Below are positions 10,384 through 19,662 of a stretch of 64,000 bases of DNA, piece after piece. A program made the translations under genes and the position numbers. The notes below the pieces were generated by a model, which was not told the origin of the DNA, searched no databases, and saw nothing but the letters and a program-made list of their open reading frames with translations. Position 1 is the first letter of the stretch, and the number at the start of each line of letters is the position of its first letter. The stretch is from Pararhizobium polonicum (lineage in GTDB: Bacteria; Pseudomonadota; Alphaproteobacteria; Rhizobiales; Rhizobiaceae): the NCBI RefSeq assembly GCF_001687365.1, contig NZ_LGLV01000004.1, positions 310,001-374,000 on the forward strand. Direction: 5' to 3'.

Positions 10384-11441
10384 CAGCCTGCTACCTTTCT
10401 GATCCACTGGTCGACGCCAACGGCCGAGATGATGAGAACGCCGGTCAGCAGCACCTTCCACTGCGGATCGGCACCGAGCATGTTGAGCCCCATCGACACC
10501 ACGCCGACGATCAACGCGCCGAACAGGGTTCCGAGGATCGAGCCGCGCCCGCCGAACAGCGAGATGCCGCCGATAACCGCCGCCGTGATGGCCTGAAGAT
10601 TGTAATCCGTGACCGCCCAGGAAGGCGAGATCGAACCGTTGCGGCCGATCGAGACCCAGGCGGCGAGCGCTGCGATGGCGCCGGCCAGACCATAGACGCC
10701 GAGAAGCACTTTCTTGACGCGGATACCCGACAGTTCGGCCGCTTCGGGATCATCCCCGACGGCATAAACGTGCCGGCCCCAGGCTGTGTGGTTAAGGCCG
10801 TACCAAAGCACGATTACCGTGACCACCATCATGATGACGCCCAGCGTGAAGACAGCCGAGCCGAGCTTGAAGCTGGCGCCGAAGAGACCGAGCAACGGCG
10901 CGGTGGCTTCGATATCGGCACGGCGGATGGTCTCGTTGGCCGAATAGATATAGTTGACCGCCGCGATGATGTTCCAGGTGCCCAGCGTGACGATGAAGGG
11001 CGGCAGTTTCATTCTGGAAACCAGGAACCCGTTGGCCATGCCGCAGACGGTTCCGGTGACGAAACCGGCCAGAACGGCCAGCGGCGCCGGCAGGCCGTAG
11101 GTCACGGCGCAATTGCCCATGACAACAGCCGACAGCACCATGATGACGCCGATCGACAGGTCGATACCGGCCGTCAGGATCACCAGGGTCTGGGCCGCGC
11201 CGAGAATGCCGACGACGGCGATCTGCTGGAGAATGAGCGTGAGTGTTCCTGCGGTAAAGAACCGCTCGCCCTTCAGGACACCGAACACGATGATGGAAAA
11301 GATCAGCACGATCGCCGGAATGGCGGCCGGTGTCGAATGCAGAAAATGCTGAATGCGCCGCAGAGGCGAACGATCTTCAAATGAAGCGACCGACTTGTCG
11401 CTTTTATCCAGTGACTTTTCGAATTCCTGGACGCTTGTCAT
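10383..11441 (-). CDS. frcC: Fructose ABC transporter permease
   Basis: A 352-residue integral membrane protein of the ribose/xylose/arabinose permease family. Eight to ten hydrophobic segments begin at about residue 40 (AAIPAIVLIFSIIVFGVL). The CUT2 landmarks TAGIDLSIGVIM, MANGFLVSRMKLPPFIVTLGT and ITAAVIGGISLFGGRGSILG are present. The chosen ATG at 11441 follows GGGAGG with good spacing; the open frame continues to 11522 without a ribosome site. Second gene of frcBCAK, about 105 bases after frcB. Sugar specificity is inferred from operon identity. Confidence 0.93.
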   Translation of the reverse strand: MTSVQEFEKSLDKSDKSVASFEDRSPLRRIQHFLHSTPAAIPAIVLIFSIIVFGVLKGERFFTAGTLTLILQQIAVVGILGAAQTLVILTAGIDLSIGVIMVLSAVVMGNCAVTYGLPAPLAVLAGFVTGTVCGMANGFLVSRMKLPPFIVTLGTWNIIAAVNYIYSANETIRRADIEATAPLLGLFGASFKLGSAVFTLGVIMMVVTVIVLWYGLNHTAWGRHVYAVGDDPEAAELSGIRVKKVLLGVYGLAGAIAALAAWVSIGRNGSISPSWAVTDYNLQAITAAVIGGISLFGGRGSILGTLFGALIVGVVSMGLNMLGADPQWKVLLTGVLIISAVGVDQWIRKVAG

Positions 11442-11545
11442 GACAACGCCTCCCTCCCAAGAGCCCGGCCCATTTGCCGGTTGTTGAAAAGGGCGGCTCT
11501 GAAACCGCCCTTTCACCATCATTCTGTGTTGAAAGGACTAGGGCA

Positions 11546-12571
11546 TCAACCCCAGCACTTGTCCGTACCGGTCTTGACGTCGATCGATTCGACGCCCTTG
11601 GCAGGCTTGTCGGTGACAAGAGCAACGCCGGTGTCGAAGAAGTCCTTGCCTGCGGTCGGCTTCGGCTTGGTGCCGTCCTTGGCGTACTGGGCAATCGCCT
11701 CGATGCCGAGCGAAGCCATCAGCAGCGGATACTGCTGCGATGTCGCACCGATGACACCTTCGGCCACCGATTTGATACCCGGGCAACCGCCGTCGACGGA
11801 CACGATCAGAACGTCTTTTTCCTTGCCAACGGCCTTCAGCGCTTCATAGGCGCCGACAGCAGCCGGTTCGTTGATCGTGTGAATGACGTTGATGTCCGGG
11901 TCCTTCTGGAGAAGGTTTTCCATGGCCGTGCGGCCGCCTTCTTCATTGCCGTTGGTCACGTCATGACCGACGATGCGCGGATCGTCTTCGTCGCCGATCT
12001 TGTTGGGGTCCTTCGGGTCGATGCCGAAGCCGATCATGAAGCCCTGGTCGCGCAGGACGTCGACGGTCGGCTGCGACGGAACGAGGTCGAGGAAGCCGAT
12101 CTTGGCATCCTTTGCCTTGTCGCCCAGCGTTGCGGCCGCCCAGGCGCCGATCAGCTTGCCGGCCTGCAGATTGTCCGTTGCAAAGGTTGCATCGGCGGCC
12201 GATGCCGGCTCGAGCGGGGTATCGAGAGCGATGACGAGCAGGCCGGCATCCTGTGCCTTCTTGACCTGATCGACGATGGCCTTGGTGTCGGAAGCGGCGA
12301 TCAGGATACCCTTGGCACCGTCAGCGATGCAGGATTCGATCGCAGCAACCTGGCTGTCATGGTCGCCGTCGACCTTGCCGGCATAGGACTTCAGATCAAT
12401 GCCGAGTTCCTTGGCCTTGGCCGCAGCACCTTCCTTCATCTTGACGAAGAAGGGATTGGTATCGGTCTTGGTGATCAGGCAGGCCGAAACGTCGGCGGCC
12501 TGAACGGGGCTTGAAAAAACGACGCCGAGCGCCAGCGCGCCGAGAGCGGCGGAAACAATAGTCTTCTTCAT
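11546..12571 (-). CDS. frcB: Fructose ABC transporter substrate-binding protein
   Basis: A 341-residue periplasmic sugar-binding protein, first gene of the frc operon. The signal peptide [24 protein letters not shown] is followed by a mature start near [20 protein letters not shown], typical of type I sugar-binding proteins. The hinge and ligand motifs [23 protein letters not shown] and VSVDGGCPG are visible. The ATG at 12571 follows GGAGGATT. The preceding region to the divergent frcR is AT-rich. Specificity for fructose is taken from the syntenic S. meliloti operon. Confidence 0.93.
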   Translation of the reverse strand: MKKTIVSAALGALALGVVFSSPVQAADVSACLITKTDTNPFFVKMKEGAAAKAKELGIDLKSYAGKVDGDHDSQVAAIESCIADGAKGILIAASDTKAIVDQVKKAQDAGLLVIALDTPLEPASAADATFATDNLQAGKLIGAWAAATLGDKAKDAKIGFLDLVPSQPTVDVLRDQGFMIGFGIDPKDPNKIGDEDDPRIVGHDVTNGNEEGGRTAMENLLQKDPDINVIHTINEPAAVGAYEALKAVGKEKDVLIVSVDGGCPGIKSVAEGVIGATSQQYPLLMASLGIEAIAQYAKDGTKPKPTAGKDFFDTGVALVTDKPAKGVESIDVKTGTDKCWG

Positions 12572-12872
12572 GAAATCCTCCCAAGGATTGAAAAATGACA
12601 CCGGCGAACCGGCACCGTCAGGCCTCGCCCACCGCAACATCTCCTCTGAGCGGGTGGCGCTTCCGGAGACAAAACAAACATCAAAACGAAATGCTGTCAA
12701 TAAATAAATCAAATTGAATTATTAAAAATCTATGGCATTCTCTGCGCAGAAAATGTGCATGCGCCTCTCGTGGTTGCACTGCGCGCAAGAAATAAAATGA
12801 AGGCGTGATCAGGAGGCCAGTCCGGAACAACCCAGTCCGGATAGGAGATCGCGCTTTAGGGAGGAAACGGGC
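12572..12872. promoter_or_regulatory. Divergent frcB / frcR control region
   Basis: This 301-base gap contains a distinctly AT-rich core at about 12670-12760, in contrast to the GC-rich surroundings, and should carry the frcBCAK and frcR promoters. A short palindrome TCAAATTGA (12709-12717, centre A) within it is a possible half of a FrcR operator, but nine bases are too few to be sure. Confidence 0.5.
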
Positions 12873-14105
12873 ATGACATCACAAGCCGATTCCGGCGGTG
12901 CATCCACCGTTCCGGATGTCTTCGATCCGGGCGGAGGTGCAAACCTCACCCGTGTGCGTGCCTATAACGAGCGGCTGGTCATGTCGCTGGTGCGCCGTCA
13001 CGGCAGCCTCTCTAAGGCGGATATCGCCCGGCGGTCCGGCCTTTCGGCGCAGACGGTCACTGTCATCATGCGCGCGCTCGAAAAGGACAATCTGCTGATG
13101 CGCGGCGAACCGGTACGCGGCCGCGTCGGCCAGCCCTCAATCCCGATGCGGCTCAATCCGGACGCGGTCTATTCCTACGGCGTCAAGATCGGCCGGCGCA
13201 GCTGCGATCTCGTGCTGATGGATTTCGTCGGCAACATCCGGCTGCAGCTGCACCAGACCCACGCCTATCCGATGCCGGACGACATCCTCTCCTTCATCGT
13301 CGCAGGCATACCGAAACTGGAAAAAATGCTGACCGAGGAGCAGCGCGGGCACATCGCCGGCGTCGGCATCGCAACGCCGTTCCAGCTCTGGAGCTGGGCG
13401 GAGGAAACCGGGGCGCCGAAGGAAGCGATGAACCGCTGGCGCGGCTTTGACCTGCGCGAGGCGGTGGCAGCGCGCATACATCACCCCGTGCTGCTGCAGA
13501 ACGACGCCACCAGCGCCTGCGCTGCAGAGCTGATCTTCGGGGTCGGCTCGTCCTATCCGGATTTCATCTATTTCTACATCGGCTCCTTCATCGGCGGCGG
13601 CATCGTGCTCAATTCGGCGCTGTTTTCCGGCCGCACCGGAACGGCCGGCGCCGTCGGCCCGCTGCAGGTTTCCGACAAGAACGGCAAGCCGCAGCAGCTT
13701 TTGAAGCTCGCGTCGATCTTCGTGCTCGAAAACATTCTGCGCGAAAGGGGGATCGATCCGAAACCGCTCTGGTATTCCGCCGATGAATGGATCGATTTCG
13801 GCGAGCCTCTGGAGGCCTGGATCCAGCTCACGGCCGCAGCTCTCGCCCAGGCGATCGTTTCTTCCGCCTCGATCATCGATTTCAGCGCGGCCGTGATCGA
13901 CGGCGGCTTTCCCGGCTGGGTGCGCGAGCGTATCGTCGCGGCGATCCGCAAGGCCGCCGGAGAACTCGATCTCGAAGGCGTCATCCTGCCCGATATCATC
14001 GAGGGTGCCGTCGGTGCCCAGGCACGCGCCATCGGCGCGGCCAGCCTGCCGCTGTTTTCCCGCTATCTCATCGATACCAATGTTCTTTTCAAGGAAACAG
14101 CCTGA
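12873..14105 (+). CDS. frcR: ROK-family transcriptional regulator of the fructose operon
   Basis: A 410-residue ROK regulator. A winged helix-turn-helix lies at about residues 46-70 (LSKADIARRSGLSAQTVTVI), followed by a ROK sugar-binding domain with GVGIATPF, LLQNDATSACAAEL and GSFIGGGIVLNSALFSG. The zinc-binding CxCGxxGC motif of ROK kinases is absent, in keeping with a sensor rather than an enzyme. Divergent from frcB and known in S. meliloti as FrcR, a proposed repressor of frcBCAK. Its stop overlaps the next ATG by one base (TGATG), so it is co-translated with the mutarotase gene. The start follows GGGAGGAAACGGGC. Confidence 0.92.
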   Translation: MTSQADSGGASTVPDVFDPGGGANLTRVRAYNERLVMSLVRRHGSLSKADIARRSGLSAQTVTVIMRALEKDNLLMRGEPVRGRVGQPSIPMRLNPDAVYSYGVKIGRRSCDLVLMDFVGNIRLQLHQTHAYPMPDDILSFIVAGIPKLEKMLTEEQRGHIAGVGIATPFQLWSWAEETGAPKEAMNRWRGFDLREAVAARIHHPVLLQNDATSACAAELIFGVGSSYPDFIYFYIGSFIGGGIVLNSALFSGRTGTAGAVGPLQVSDKNGKPQQLLKLASIFVLENILRERGIDPKPLWYSADEWIDFGEPLEAWIQLTAAALAQAIVSSASIIDFSAAVIDGGFPGWVRERIVAAIRKAAGELDLEGVILPDIIEGAVGAQARAIGAASLPLFSRYLIDTNVLFKETA

Positions 14106-14533
14106 TGCTGAAAGGTCTGAACCCGCTGCTGAGCCCCGAGCTTCTGGCGACATTGCGGGCCATGGGCCATGGCGATGAGATCGCGCTGGTCGATGGTAAC
14201 TATCCCGGCCAAGAACATGGCCGCCGGTTGATCCGGCTCGACGGACATCACCTGATCCCAGTTCTCGATGCCATCCTGAGTGTCTTGCCGATCGACGATT
14301 TCGTGCCGGAGGCGATCTTTCGCGCCACGGTCAAGCAGGAGCGCGATGTGCTCGACCCGGTGCACCTGGACATCATCGCCTGCTGCGCGCGATACGAACC
14401 GGAGCGGGCGGTCATCCCGCTGCTCGGGCCGGAGTTTTATCCGAGGGTAAGAGCCGCGCATACTGTCATCCAGACGAGCGAACCGCGGCTCTACGGAAAC
14501 GTCATCCTGCGCAAGGGCGTCATTTATCCCTGA
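14105..14533 (+). CDS. RbsD/FucU-family sugar mutarotase
   Basis: A 142-residue protein of the RbsD/FucU family, closer to FucU in its opening (LKGLNPLLSPELLATLRAMGHGDEI) and end (YGNVILRKGV). The His in MGHGD and the Tyr in YGN correspond to the catalytic pair recalled from FucU and RbsD. Family members interconvert anomers or pyranose and furanose forms of sugars. Translation is coupled to frcR, and the gene sits next to the fructose importer, so a role in fructose ring-form conversion is a reasonable inference. It ends just before a strong bidirectional terminator. Function on fructose is untested from sequence. Confidence 0.88.
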   Translation: MLKGLNPLLSPELLATLRAMGHGDEIALVDGNYPGQEHGRRLIRLDGHHLIPVLDAILSVLPIDDFVPEAIFRATVKQERDVLDPVHLDIIACCARYEPERAVIPLLGPEFYPRVRAAHTVIQTSEPRLYGNVILRKGVIYP

Positions 14534-14549
14534 CATTCCTTGCTGACGC

Positions 14550-14586
14550 AAAAAGCCCGCCGATTTTCACAATCGGCGGGCTTTTT
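14550..14586. terminator. Bidirectional Rho-independent terminator
   Basis: An 11-bp GC-rich stem (GCCCGCCGATT and its complement, 5-base loop) is flanked by A5 on the left and T5 on the right, extending the pairing to 16 bp. It lies between the convergent mutarotase gene and doxX-like gene and can serve both. Confidence 0.92.
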
Positions 14587-14605
14587 ATGATCAGGTGACC
14601 AGCAG

Positions 14606-14989
14606 TCAGGCGCGCTTGGCATCAACCGAGAAAGCACCGGCGCCGAGGGTGGCGAGAAGCAGGAAGCCGCCGGCCAGGCCGAAGTTCTTCATGAAGTTGA
14701 TGCTGTTACCAGCGACCGAGAAATCGCCGTGGCCGATGAATGCCGTGGCGATGCAGAAGACCGCCAGAATATAGGCGGCCGGACGCGTGAACAGGCCGAG
14801 GAGGACGGCGAGGCCACCCAGCAGTTCAACAGCGGTGACAAGGGCGGCGGTGACCATGGGGAGCGGCAGGCCCATGCTGCCGAAATAGCCGGCGGTGCCG
14901 CTGAACGCCGTGAGCTTGCCGTAGCCGGCGACGATGAAAAGGATCGACAGAAGGATCCGTGCGACGAGGGTGACTGCGTTCTGCTGCAT
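14606..14989 (-). CDS. DoxX-family membrane protein
   Basis: A 127-residue membrane protein with four hydrophobic segments. The DoxX signature lies in LVARILLSILFIVAGYGKL, followed by AVELLGGLAVLLGLFTRPAA and NFMKNFGLAGGFLLLATLG. DoxX proteins are small inner-membrane proteins linked in some bacteria to thiol or oxidative stress and quinone chemistry. The ATG at 14989 follows GGAG and starts at the conserved QQNAVTLVARILL; the frame is open back to 15064 without support. It is convergent with the mutarotase gene and divergent from the Crp/Fnr gene. Confidence 0.9.
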   Translation of the reverse strand: MQQNAVTLVARILLSILFIVAGYGKLTAFSGTAGYFGSMGLPLPMVTAALVTAVELLGGLAVLLGLFTRPAAYILAVFCIATAFIGHGDFSVAGNSINFMKNFGLAGGFLLLATLGAGAFSVDAKRA

Positions 14990-15281
14990 TGAAAGAAGCT
15001 CCGGTTGGGTTCGTATTTGCAATAGATTTATCAGCAATTCCAAATTCATCCAGTCCGCGGGCACGAAACAGATCGTTCACAATTACAAAACAGCGTACAC
15101 GGTTCGTCAATATTGCGTGATAGCGTATCTGATCCGGCAAGCCCGGTGCCAGTCGATCCGCAGGGACGGGTTGCACATATGAGCCCCATTCCGCCTTCCA
15201 TGGTGTTTTCTGTTGCAACACCGGGGAGACTGCGAGAAGAATTTCGGTGGGGCAGCAATAGACCTGCAGAGGGGATGCAGC

Positions 15282-15986
15282 ATGAGTGAAATCAACAAGA
15301 GTCCCGCCTTCTGGCGTTCCTTTCCGATCTTTGAAGAGTTCGACAAGGAAACGCTCACCGCGATCGCTGCACTTGCGACATATCGCAAATGGACTGCCGG
15401 AACGGTGATTTTCCAGCGTGGCGACGAAGGCAATTATATGATTGCCGTCTTGTCCGGCCGGCTCAAGCTGTCGCTCATCACACCGCAGGGACGCGAGCTG
15501 CTGTTGCGGCATATCGAGGCCGGTGCGCTGTTTGGCGAAATGGCCATCCTCGACGACCAGCCCCGCTCCGCCGATGCCACTGCGATCACCGCAACCGAGG
15601 GCTATGTCATCGGCAAGAAGGCCTTCCTCGACTTCATCACCCATACGCCGAATGCCGCCGAATCGATCATCCGCTATCTCTGCTCGCAATTGCGCGACAC
15701 CACCGACCGGCTGGAAACGATCGCGCTCTACGACCTGCATGCCCGCGTTGCCCGGTTCTTCCTGGCGACCCTCAAGCAGATCCATGGCAGCGACCTGCCG
15801 GAAAGCGCCAATCTGCGCCTGACGCTCAGCCAATCGGATATAGCCGGCATTCTCGGCGCCAGCCGCCCCAAGGTGAACCGGGCCATTCTGGCGCTGGAGG
15901 AAAGTGCCGCCATCAAGCGGGTCGATGGCGTCATCACCTGCCATATCGGCCGGCTGCGCAAGATCGCGGAACCGGAAGAGGAATGA
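15282..15986 (+). CDS. Crp/Fnr-family cyclic-nucleotide-type regulator
   Basis: A 234-residue regulator. The cyclic-nucleotide-binding beta-barrel spans about residues 15-130 and includes FGEMAILDDQPRSADATA (85-100), which keeps the Glu and Arg-Ser phosphate-cassette pattern of true cNMP binders. The DNA-binding helix-turn-helix is at about 183-203 (SQSDIAGILGASRPKVNRAI). No Fnr-type N-terminal cysteine cluster is seen. The ATG at 15282 follows AGAGGGGATG; upstream codons back to 15213 look non-coding. The adenylate cyclase gene starts 4 bases after its stop, so enzyme and sensor appear to be made from one mRNA. Confidence 0.93.
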   Translation: MSEINKSPAFWRSFPIFEEFDKETLTAIAALATYRKWTAGTVIFQRGDEGNYMIAVLSGRLKLSLITPQGRELLLRHIEAGALFGEMAILDDQPRSADATAITATEGYVIGKKAFLDFITHTPNAAESIIRYLCSQLRDTTDRLETIALYDLHARVARFFLATLKQIHGSDLPESANLRLTLSQSDIAGILGASRPKVNRAILALEESAAIKRVDGVITCHIGRLRKIAEPEEE

Positions 15987-15990
15987 GGCC

Positions 15991-17847
15991 TTGAAACGTC
16001 TCCGCCTGTCGCGGATCAGACCGCTGTTTGCCGGAGCGGCGGCAAGCCTCTTGAGCGCGCTGCTGTTGTTCTTCCATGCGGGATCGACGCTCGAAACGCA
16101 GCGGGAATTGTTCTTCGATTCGCTGACCCAATGGGTTCCAGCGCCGCAATCCGGCCAGATCGCCGTCATCGACGTCGACCGCAAATCGATGCAGCAGTCG
16201 CCGGACAAGACCTGGGGCCGGGCGGAAACCGCCGAACTTCTCTCCAGGCTCTCCAAAGCGGGAGCGAAGGCCGTCGCGGTCGATTTCATCTTCAGCACCG
16301 CCTGCGATCCGGCGGAACCGTCGAATGCCGCGCTGATGCAGGCGATTTCCGGTGCGCCGGTCATTCTCGGCTTCCTGATTGCCGACGGCGGGCCTGAACA
16401 TCCCGTGCCGGTGCCGCCGGTTGCGGTCAGAAAACCGGTCGCTATCCCCGATCTCTGGTTCATCAACGGCGCGGAAGCATCCTGCGGCTTCCTGCAGAAG
16501 GCATCGCGCTCGGCAGCAGCCGCATTTCTGGTCGGCGACGAGGATGCCCGCATCCGCCGCGTCCAGGCCTATTCGATCATCGGCAACGATGCCTATCCCG
16601 CACTGGGGCTTGAGGCAGCCCGACTGGCCGAAGGCGGCCGCACGCCGATCTTGGGCGGACAACCCGCCTGGCTGAAGCTCGAAAGCCGGCTGATCGAACT
16701 GGATGAAGACGGCAGCCTGCGCTTTGCCGCCAGCCCGCTGGCAGCCATCGAGGCGCGCACAGTGTCGGCCGGCGATGTGCTGAGCGGCACCGTTGCGGCC
16801 GAACGGTTCAAGGACAAGACGGTGTTCATCGGCAGCAGCCTGCCCAATCTTGGCGGGTTGCGCTCCACCGCCTCGATGCCGCTCGAACCATCGGTGCAGA
16901 TCCACGCCGACATCGCCAACGCCGTGCTCACCGGCTTCATTCCCGAAAGGCATGCGCAGCTTCCGCTGTTCGAGGCGGCACTTGCCCTGATCGGCGGGCT
17001 TCTGGTGGCGCTGGTCGCAACGCGCCTGCGGCCGGTCACATCGGTTGCGCTCGGCATTCTGGCGATCTCCGCCACGGTTGGCGCGGCCGCGGCGATCTAC
17101 GCGGGCTCGGGCCTGCTGATCGATGCCGTCAGCATCAGCCTCGCTTTCATCGTCGTGCTTGTCGTCACCAGCACGCTGCAATTCGCCCGTGTCCGGCGCG
17201 CGGAATCCAAGGCGCGCAGCAAGTTCTCGCAATATCTGCCACAATCCGTCGTCGCCCGCTACATCGACAATCCGGATGACGATCGCGTCGCGGGCGAAGA
17301 GCGGCCCGTCACCGCGCTGTTCACCGATATCGAGGGGTTTTCCACCCTGTCGCAGAAGCTTGCGCCGCGCGATCTCGTGACCCTGCTCGACATCTACTAT
17401 GCCGAGGTCAACGGCCTTGTCGCCCGCTATGGCGGCATGGTCGACAAGGTGGTCGGCGATGCCGTGCATGCCTTCTTCAATGCGCCGGAGGATCTGGACG
17501 ACCACGTCAACAAGGCGATCGACTGCGCCGAGGCGATCCGGGCGCTGACGGAGGAAATGCGGCGCAGGCCCGGGTTCATCGAGCACCAGTTCGGCCGCAC
17601 CCGCATCGGCATTGAAACCGGCATTGCCGTTCTCGGCGAGGTCGGCGCCGGCGGCAAGCTGGATTATACCGCGCATGGCGACTGCATCAATCTTGCCGCC
17701 CGGCTTCAGGAAGCCAACAAGTTCCTCGGCACCGCCATCTGCGTCGGTCCGGAAGCGGCGGTTCAAAGCGGCCGCGCGCTGCGCTCGGTCGGCATGCACG
17801 AGATCCGCGGTTTTGGCGAAATGGAACTGTTCACGACCCGAGCCTGA
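15991..17847 (+). CDS. CHASE2-domain class III adenylate cyclase
   Basis: Predicted to make cAMP in response to an extracytoplasmic signal. The order is: one N-terminal membrane helix (about residues 10-28), a periplasmic CHASE2 sensor (to about 330), three membrane helices (to about 410), then a class III cyclase domain. Catalytic landmarks are VTALFTDIEGFSTLSQ (first metal Asp), VVGDAVHAFFNAP (second Asp), KLDYTAHGD (adenine-selecting Asp) and INLAARLQ (transition-state Asn and Arg). I chose the TTG at 15991 because it puts the first membrane helix at the N-terminus and follows AGAGGA by 8 bases. The frame is open further up to 15904, but that would overlap the regulator gene. About 618 residues. 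Confidence 0.9.
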   Translation: MKRLRLSRIRPLFAGAAASLLSALLLFFHAGSTLETQRELFFDSLTQWVPAPQSGQIAVIDVDRKSMQQSPDKTWGRAETAELLSRLSKAGAKAVAVDFIFSTACDPAEPSNAALMQAISGAPVILGFLIADGGPEHPVPVPPVAVRKPVAIPDLWFINGAEASCGFLQKASRSAAAAFLVGDEDARIRRVQAYSIIGNDAYPALGLEAARLAEGGRTPILGGQPAWLKLESRLIELDEDGSLRFAASPLAAIEARTVSAGDVLSGTVAAERFKDKTVFIGSSLPNLGGLRSTASMPLEPSVQIHADIANAVLTGFIPERHAQLPLFEAALALIGGLLVALVATRLRPVTSVALGILAISATVGAAAAIYAGSGLLIDAVSISLAFIVVLVVTSTLQFARVRRAESKARSKFSQYLPQSVVARYIDNPDDDRVAGEERPVTALFTDIEGFSTLSQKLAPRDLVTLLDIYYAEVNGLVARYGGMVDKVVGDAVHAFFNAPEDLDDHVNKAIDCAEAIRALTEEMRRRPGFIEHQFGRTRIGIETGIAVLGEVGAGGKLDYTAHGDCINLAARLQEANKFLGTAICVGPEAAVQSGRALRSVGMHEIRGFGEMELFTTRA

Positions 17848-17856
17848 AGCGGCGCA

Positions 17857-18501
17857 TCAGCGCGTCAGACCGGCACTGGCATAGGCTTCGACGATCCGGG
17901 CTTCTTTCCATTTCACGGTTTGCGTCGGCGCATCGCCGGGCCGGGCGATCTCGATGCCTTCACCGGCGCCGACCAGCCGCCTGACGCCGCCGCCATCGAC
18001 CGATACCTGGCCATGCTCGACAAAGACGGCGAAGACGCCGCGGTTGGGACCGCAGAAGAATTTCGTGCCGCGCACGCCGATCATGCCGAAAGTGGTGCGA
18101 AGAGCGAGGTCGATCTTCGGCAATCCCTCCGGCCGATCGAAGACGATTTGGCCCATCCCGAGCTCCATCGTACCGCCCTGACCGGCGATGAAGCTGTCGA
18201 GCAGAAGCGCCGTCTCGCTGCCGAGCAGGATGCGGGTGTCGCCTTCCAGCGCCAGATCGGCAAAACTATGGGTGCCGGTCGCGACATAATCATTGTCCAT
18301 GATCTGCGCGCCCGTGGCCAGACCTTCCTGCCTTTCGGCGCGCTTGAGACTGACCTTGCCGCGCACGTCCGACGCCTTGCCGATCACGGTGCTTGCCCGT
18401 GTCGGGATGGCCGCAAGGCCGCCTACGACCAGCGCGCACCCGGCGATGAATGTCCGCCGCCCGATCAGGCCTTGCCGCATCGGGAAAATCTCTCGCGTCA
18501 T
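17857..18501 (-). CDS. FecR-domain periplasmic protein with twin-arginine-like signal
   Basis: A 214-residue protein. The N-terminus carries the twin-arginine-like signal GRRTFIAGCALVVGGLAAIP, followed by a FecR domain (ASDVRGKVSLKRAER, GTHSFADLALEGDTRILLGSETAL, TTFGMIGVRGTKFFCG). FecR domains sense or relay signals in the periplasm; in these stand-alone forms the role is unclear. Such genes commonly neighbour CHASE2 cyclases, as I recall, and here the gene is convergent with one, the stops being about 9 bases apart. The ATG at 18501 follows AAGGAG and starts near the signal; a longer frame to 18591 lacks a ribosome site. Confidence 0.86.
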   Translation of the reverse strand: MTREIFPMRQGLIGRRTFIAGCALVVGGLAAIPTRASTVIGKASDVRGKVSLKRAERQEGLATGAQIMDNDYVATGTHSFADLALEGDTRILLGSETALLLDSFIAGQGGTMELGMGQIVFDRPEGLPKIDLALRTTFGMIGVRGTKFFCGPNRGVFAVFVEHGQVSVDGGGVRRLVGAGEGIEIARPGDAPTQTVKWKEARIVEAYASAGLTR

Positions 18502-18705
18502 TGCCCTTGCTCCTTGTTCCAACAATCCGGTTTTCCAGAAGAGCATCCCGTCTGGCAGGTGGAAAATCACCCGTCCCGCTCCGGAAATCACCCTTGGCCG
18601 GTGTTGTCGTCATTGTTCTCCCCGGCCGCCTCGCAGGCTGTTTCCCAAGGAACAGCCGCAGGCCGGCGCGCTCCATAAGGTGGCACAAAGGCAAAGGAGA
18701 ACGCC

Positions 18706-19593
18706 ATGAAAAATGAAACCGGCAAACGCATTTCCGTCGTGAATGCGATCCTGCTCGCAGCCGTGAGCCTGCTGTCGATCGCCGCGATCGCCCTGCCCTC
18801 GGCCCATGCTGCTTCCCCCATGCTTGCGGCAGACCAATGCGACGCCGAAGCCGGCAGCGAACACGATCTGCAGCGCAACATGGCCTTTCGTCCCGTGGCA
18901 ACCGAAGATATCCACATCGGCATTGCCCTTTCGGCTTGCCGCGAAGCCTACAACCAGGGCAGCGGTCCGCGACAGACCTTTCAGCTCGCCCGCGTGCTCC
19001 ATGCCGCCGGCCAGCGCGGGCAGGCCATGGCGATGCTTGAAAAGGCGGCCGAAGGCAAGCATGCGATCGCGATGGTGAATTACGCCGTCATGCTCGGCGA
19101 GCGCGGCGACCACGCAAGCGAATTCGCGCTCTATCAGAAGGCAGCCGCTACCGGCAACATCCTTGCCGCCTACAATCTCGGCGTCGCCTATCGCGACGGC
19201 GTCGGTACCACTGCCAACGGTAAGCTCGCCGCCCAATGGTTCGAGCGGGCATCCGTCGCCAAAGACAATCTCGGCGCTTTCAATCTCGCTGTGATGCTGG
19301 ACGAGGGCACGCAGATCCCGGAAGACAACCAGCGAGCCGCGCGCTTTTACAAGCTGGCGGCTGAGCGCGGCAATGTCGATGCGATGGTCAATCTCGGCCT
19401 GATGCTGGAGAGCGGCGAAGGCATGGTTGCGGACGCCGCTGCTGCCACCGTGATGTTTGCGAAGGCGGCGGAGAAAGGCGATGTTTTCGCCCAGAGTAAG
19501 ATCGCCCCGCAGATCGATACCGCGACCATAGCCAGCGTCGAACCGAGCGAACAGGCAAGCCTGGTTCTGGCAAAGACCAGCCGCGCGAAGTGA
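18706..19593 (+). CDS. Secreted Sel1-repeat protein
   Basis: A 295-residue exported protein. An N-terminal signal (NAILLAAVSLLSIAAIALPSAHA) precedes a cysteine pair region (DQCDAEAGSEHD onward) and then about five Sel1-type TPR units, for example AAYNLGVAYRDGVGTTANGKLAAQWFERA and MVNLGLMLESGEGMVADAAAATVMFAKAA (given here as landmarks, each a classic Sel1 helix pair). Sel1 proteins scaffold protein-protein contacts, often in envelope signalling. A good ribosome site (AAAGGAG) precedes the start. Divergent from the FecR gene with 204 bases between. Partners unknown. Confidence 0.87.
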   Translation: MKNETGKRISVVNAILLAAVSLLSIAAIALPSAHAASPMLAADQCDAEAGSEHDLQRNMAFRPVATEDIHIGIALSACREAYNQGSGPRQTFQLARVLHAAGQRGQAMAMLEKAAEGKHAIAMVNYAVMLGERGDHASEFALYQKAAATGNILAAYNLGVAYRDGVGTTANGKLAAQWFERASVAKDNLGAFNLAVMLDEGTQIPEDNQRAARFYKLAAERGNVDAMVNLGLMLESGEGMVADAAAATVMFAKAAEKGDVFAQSKIAPQIDTATIASVEPSEQASLVLAKTSRAK

Positions 19594-19601
19594 TACGGCT
19601 T

Positions 19602-19624
19602 TCGAGGGGAACTCGCCCCCTCGA
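19602..19624. terminator. Short hairpin between convergent genes
   Basis: An 8-bp stem TCGAGGGG/CCCCTCGA with a 7-base loop lies just after the Sel1 gene stop and before the end of the convergent proline-racemase-family gene. No T-run, so termination is only possible. Confidence 0.4.
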
Positions 19625-19662
19625 CAATTCGAACTAACCGAAGTGACCCACCCGAAACCGGA

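Noticed and set aside
15934-17799. Minus-strand frame of about 620 codons opposite the adenylate cyclase
   Set aside because: The cyclase on the plus strand has all catalytic motifs. The antisense product shows no domain and is Gln/Arg/Gly-rich.
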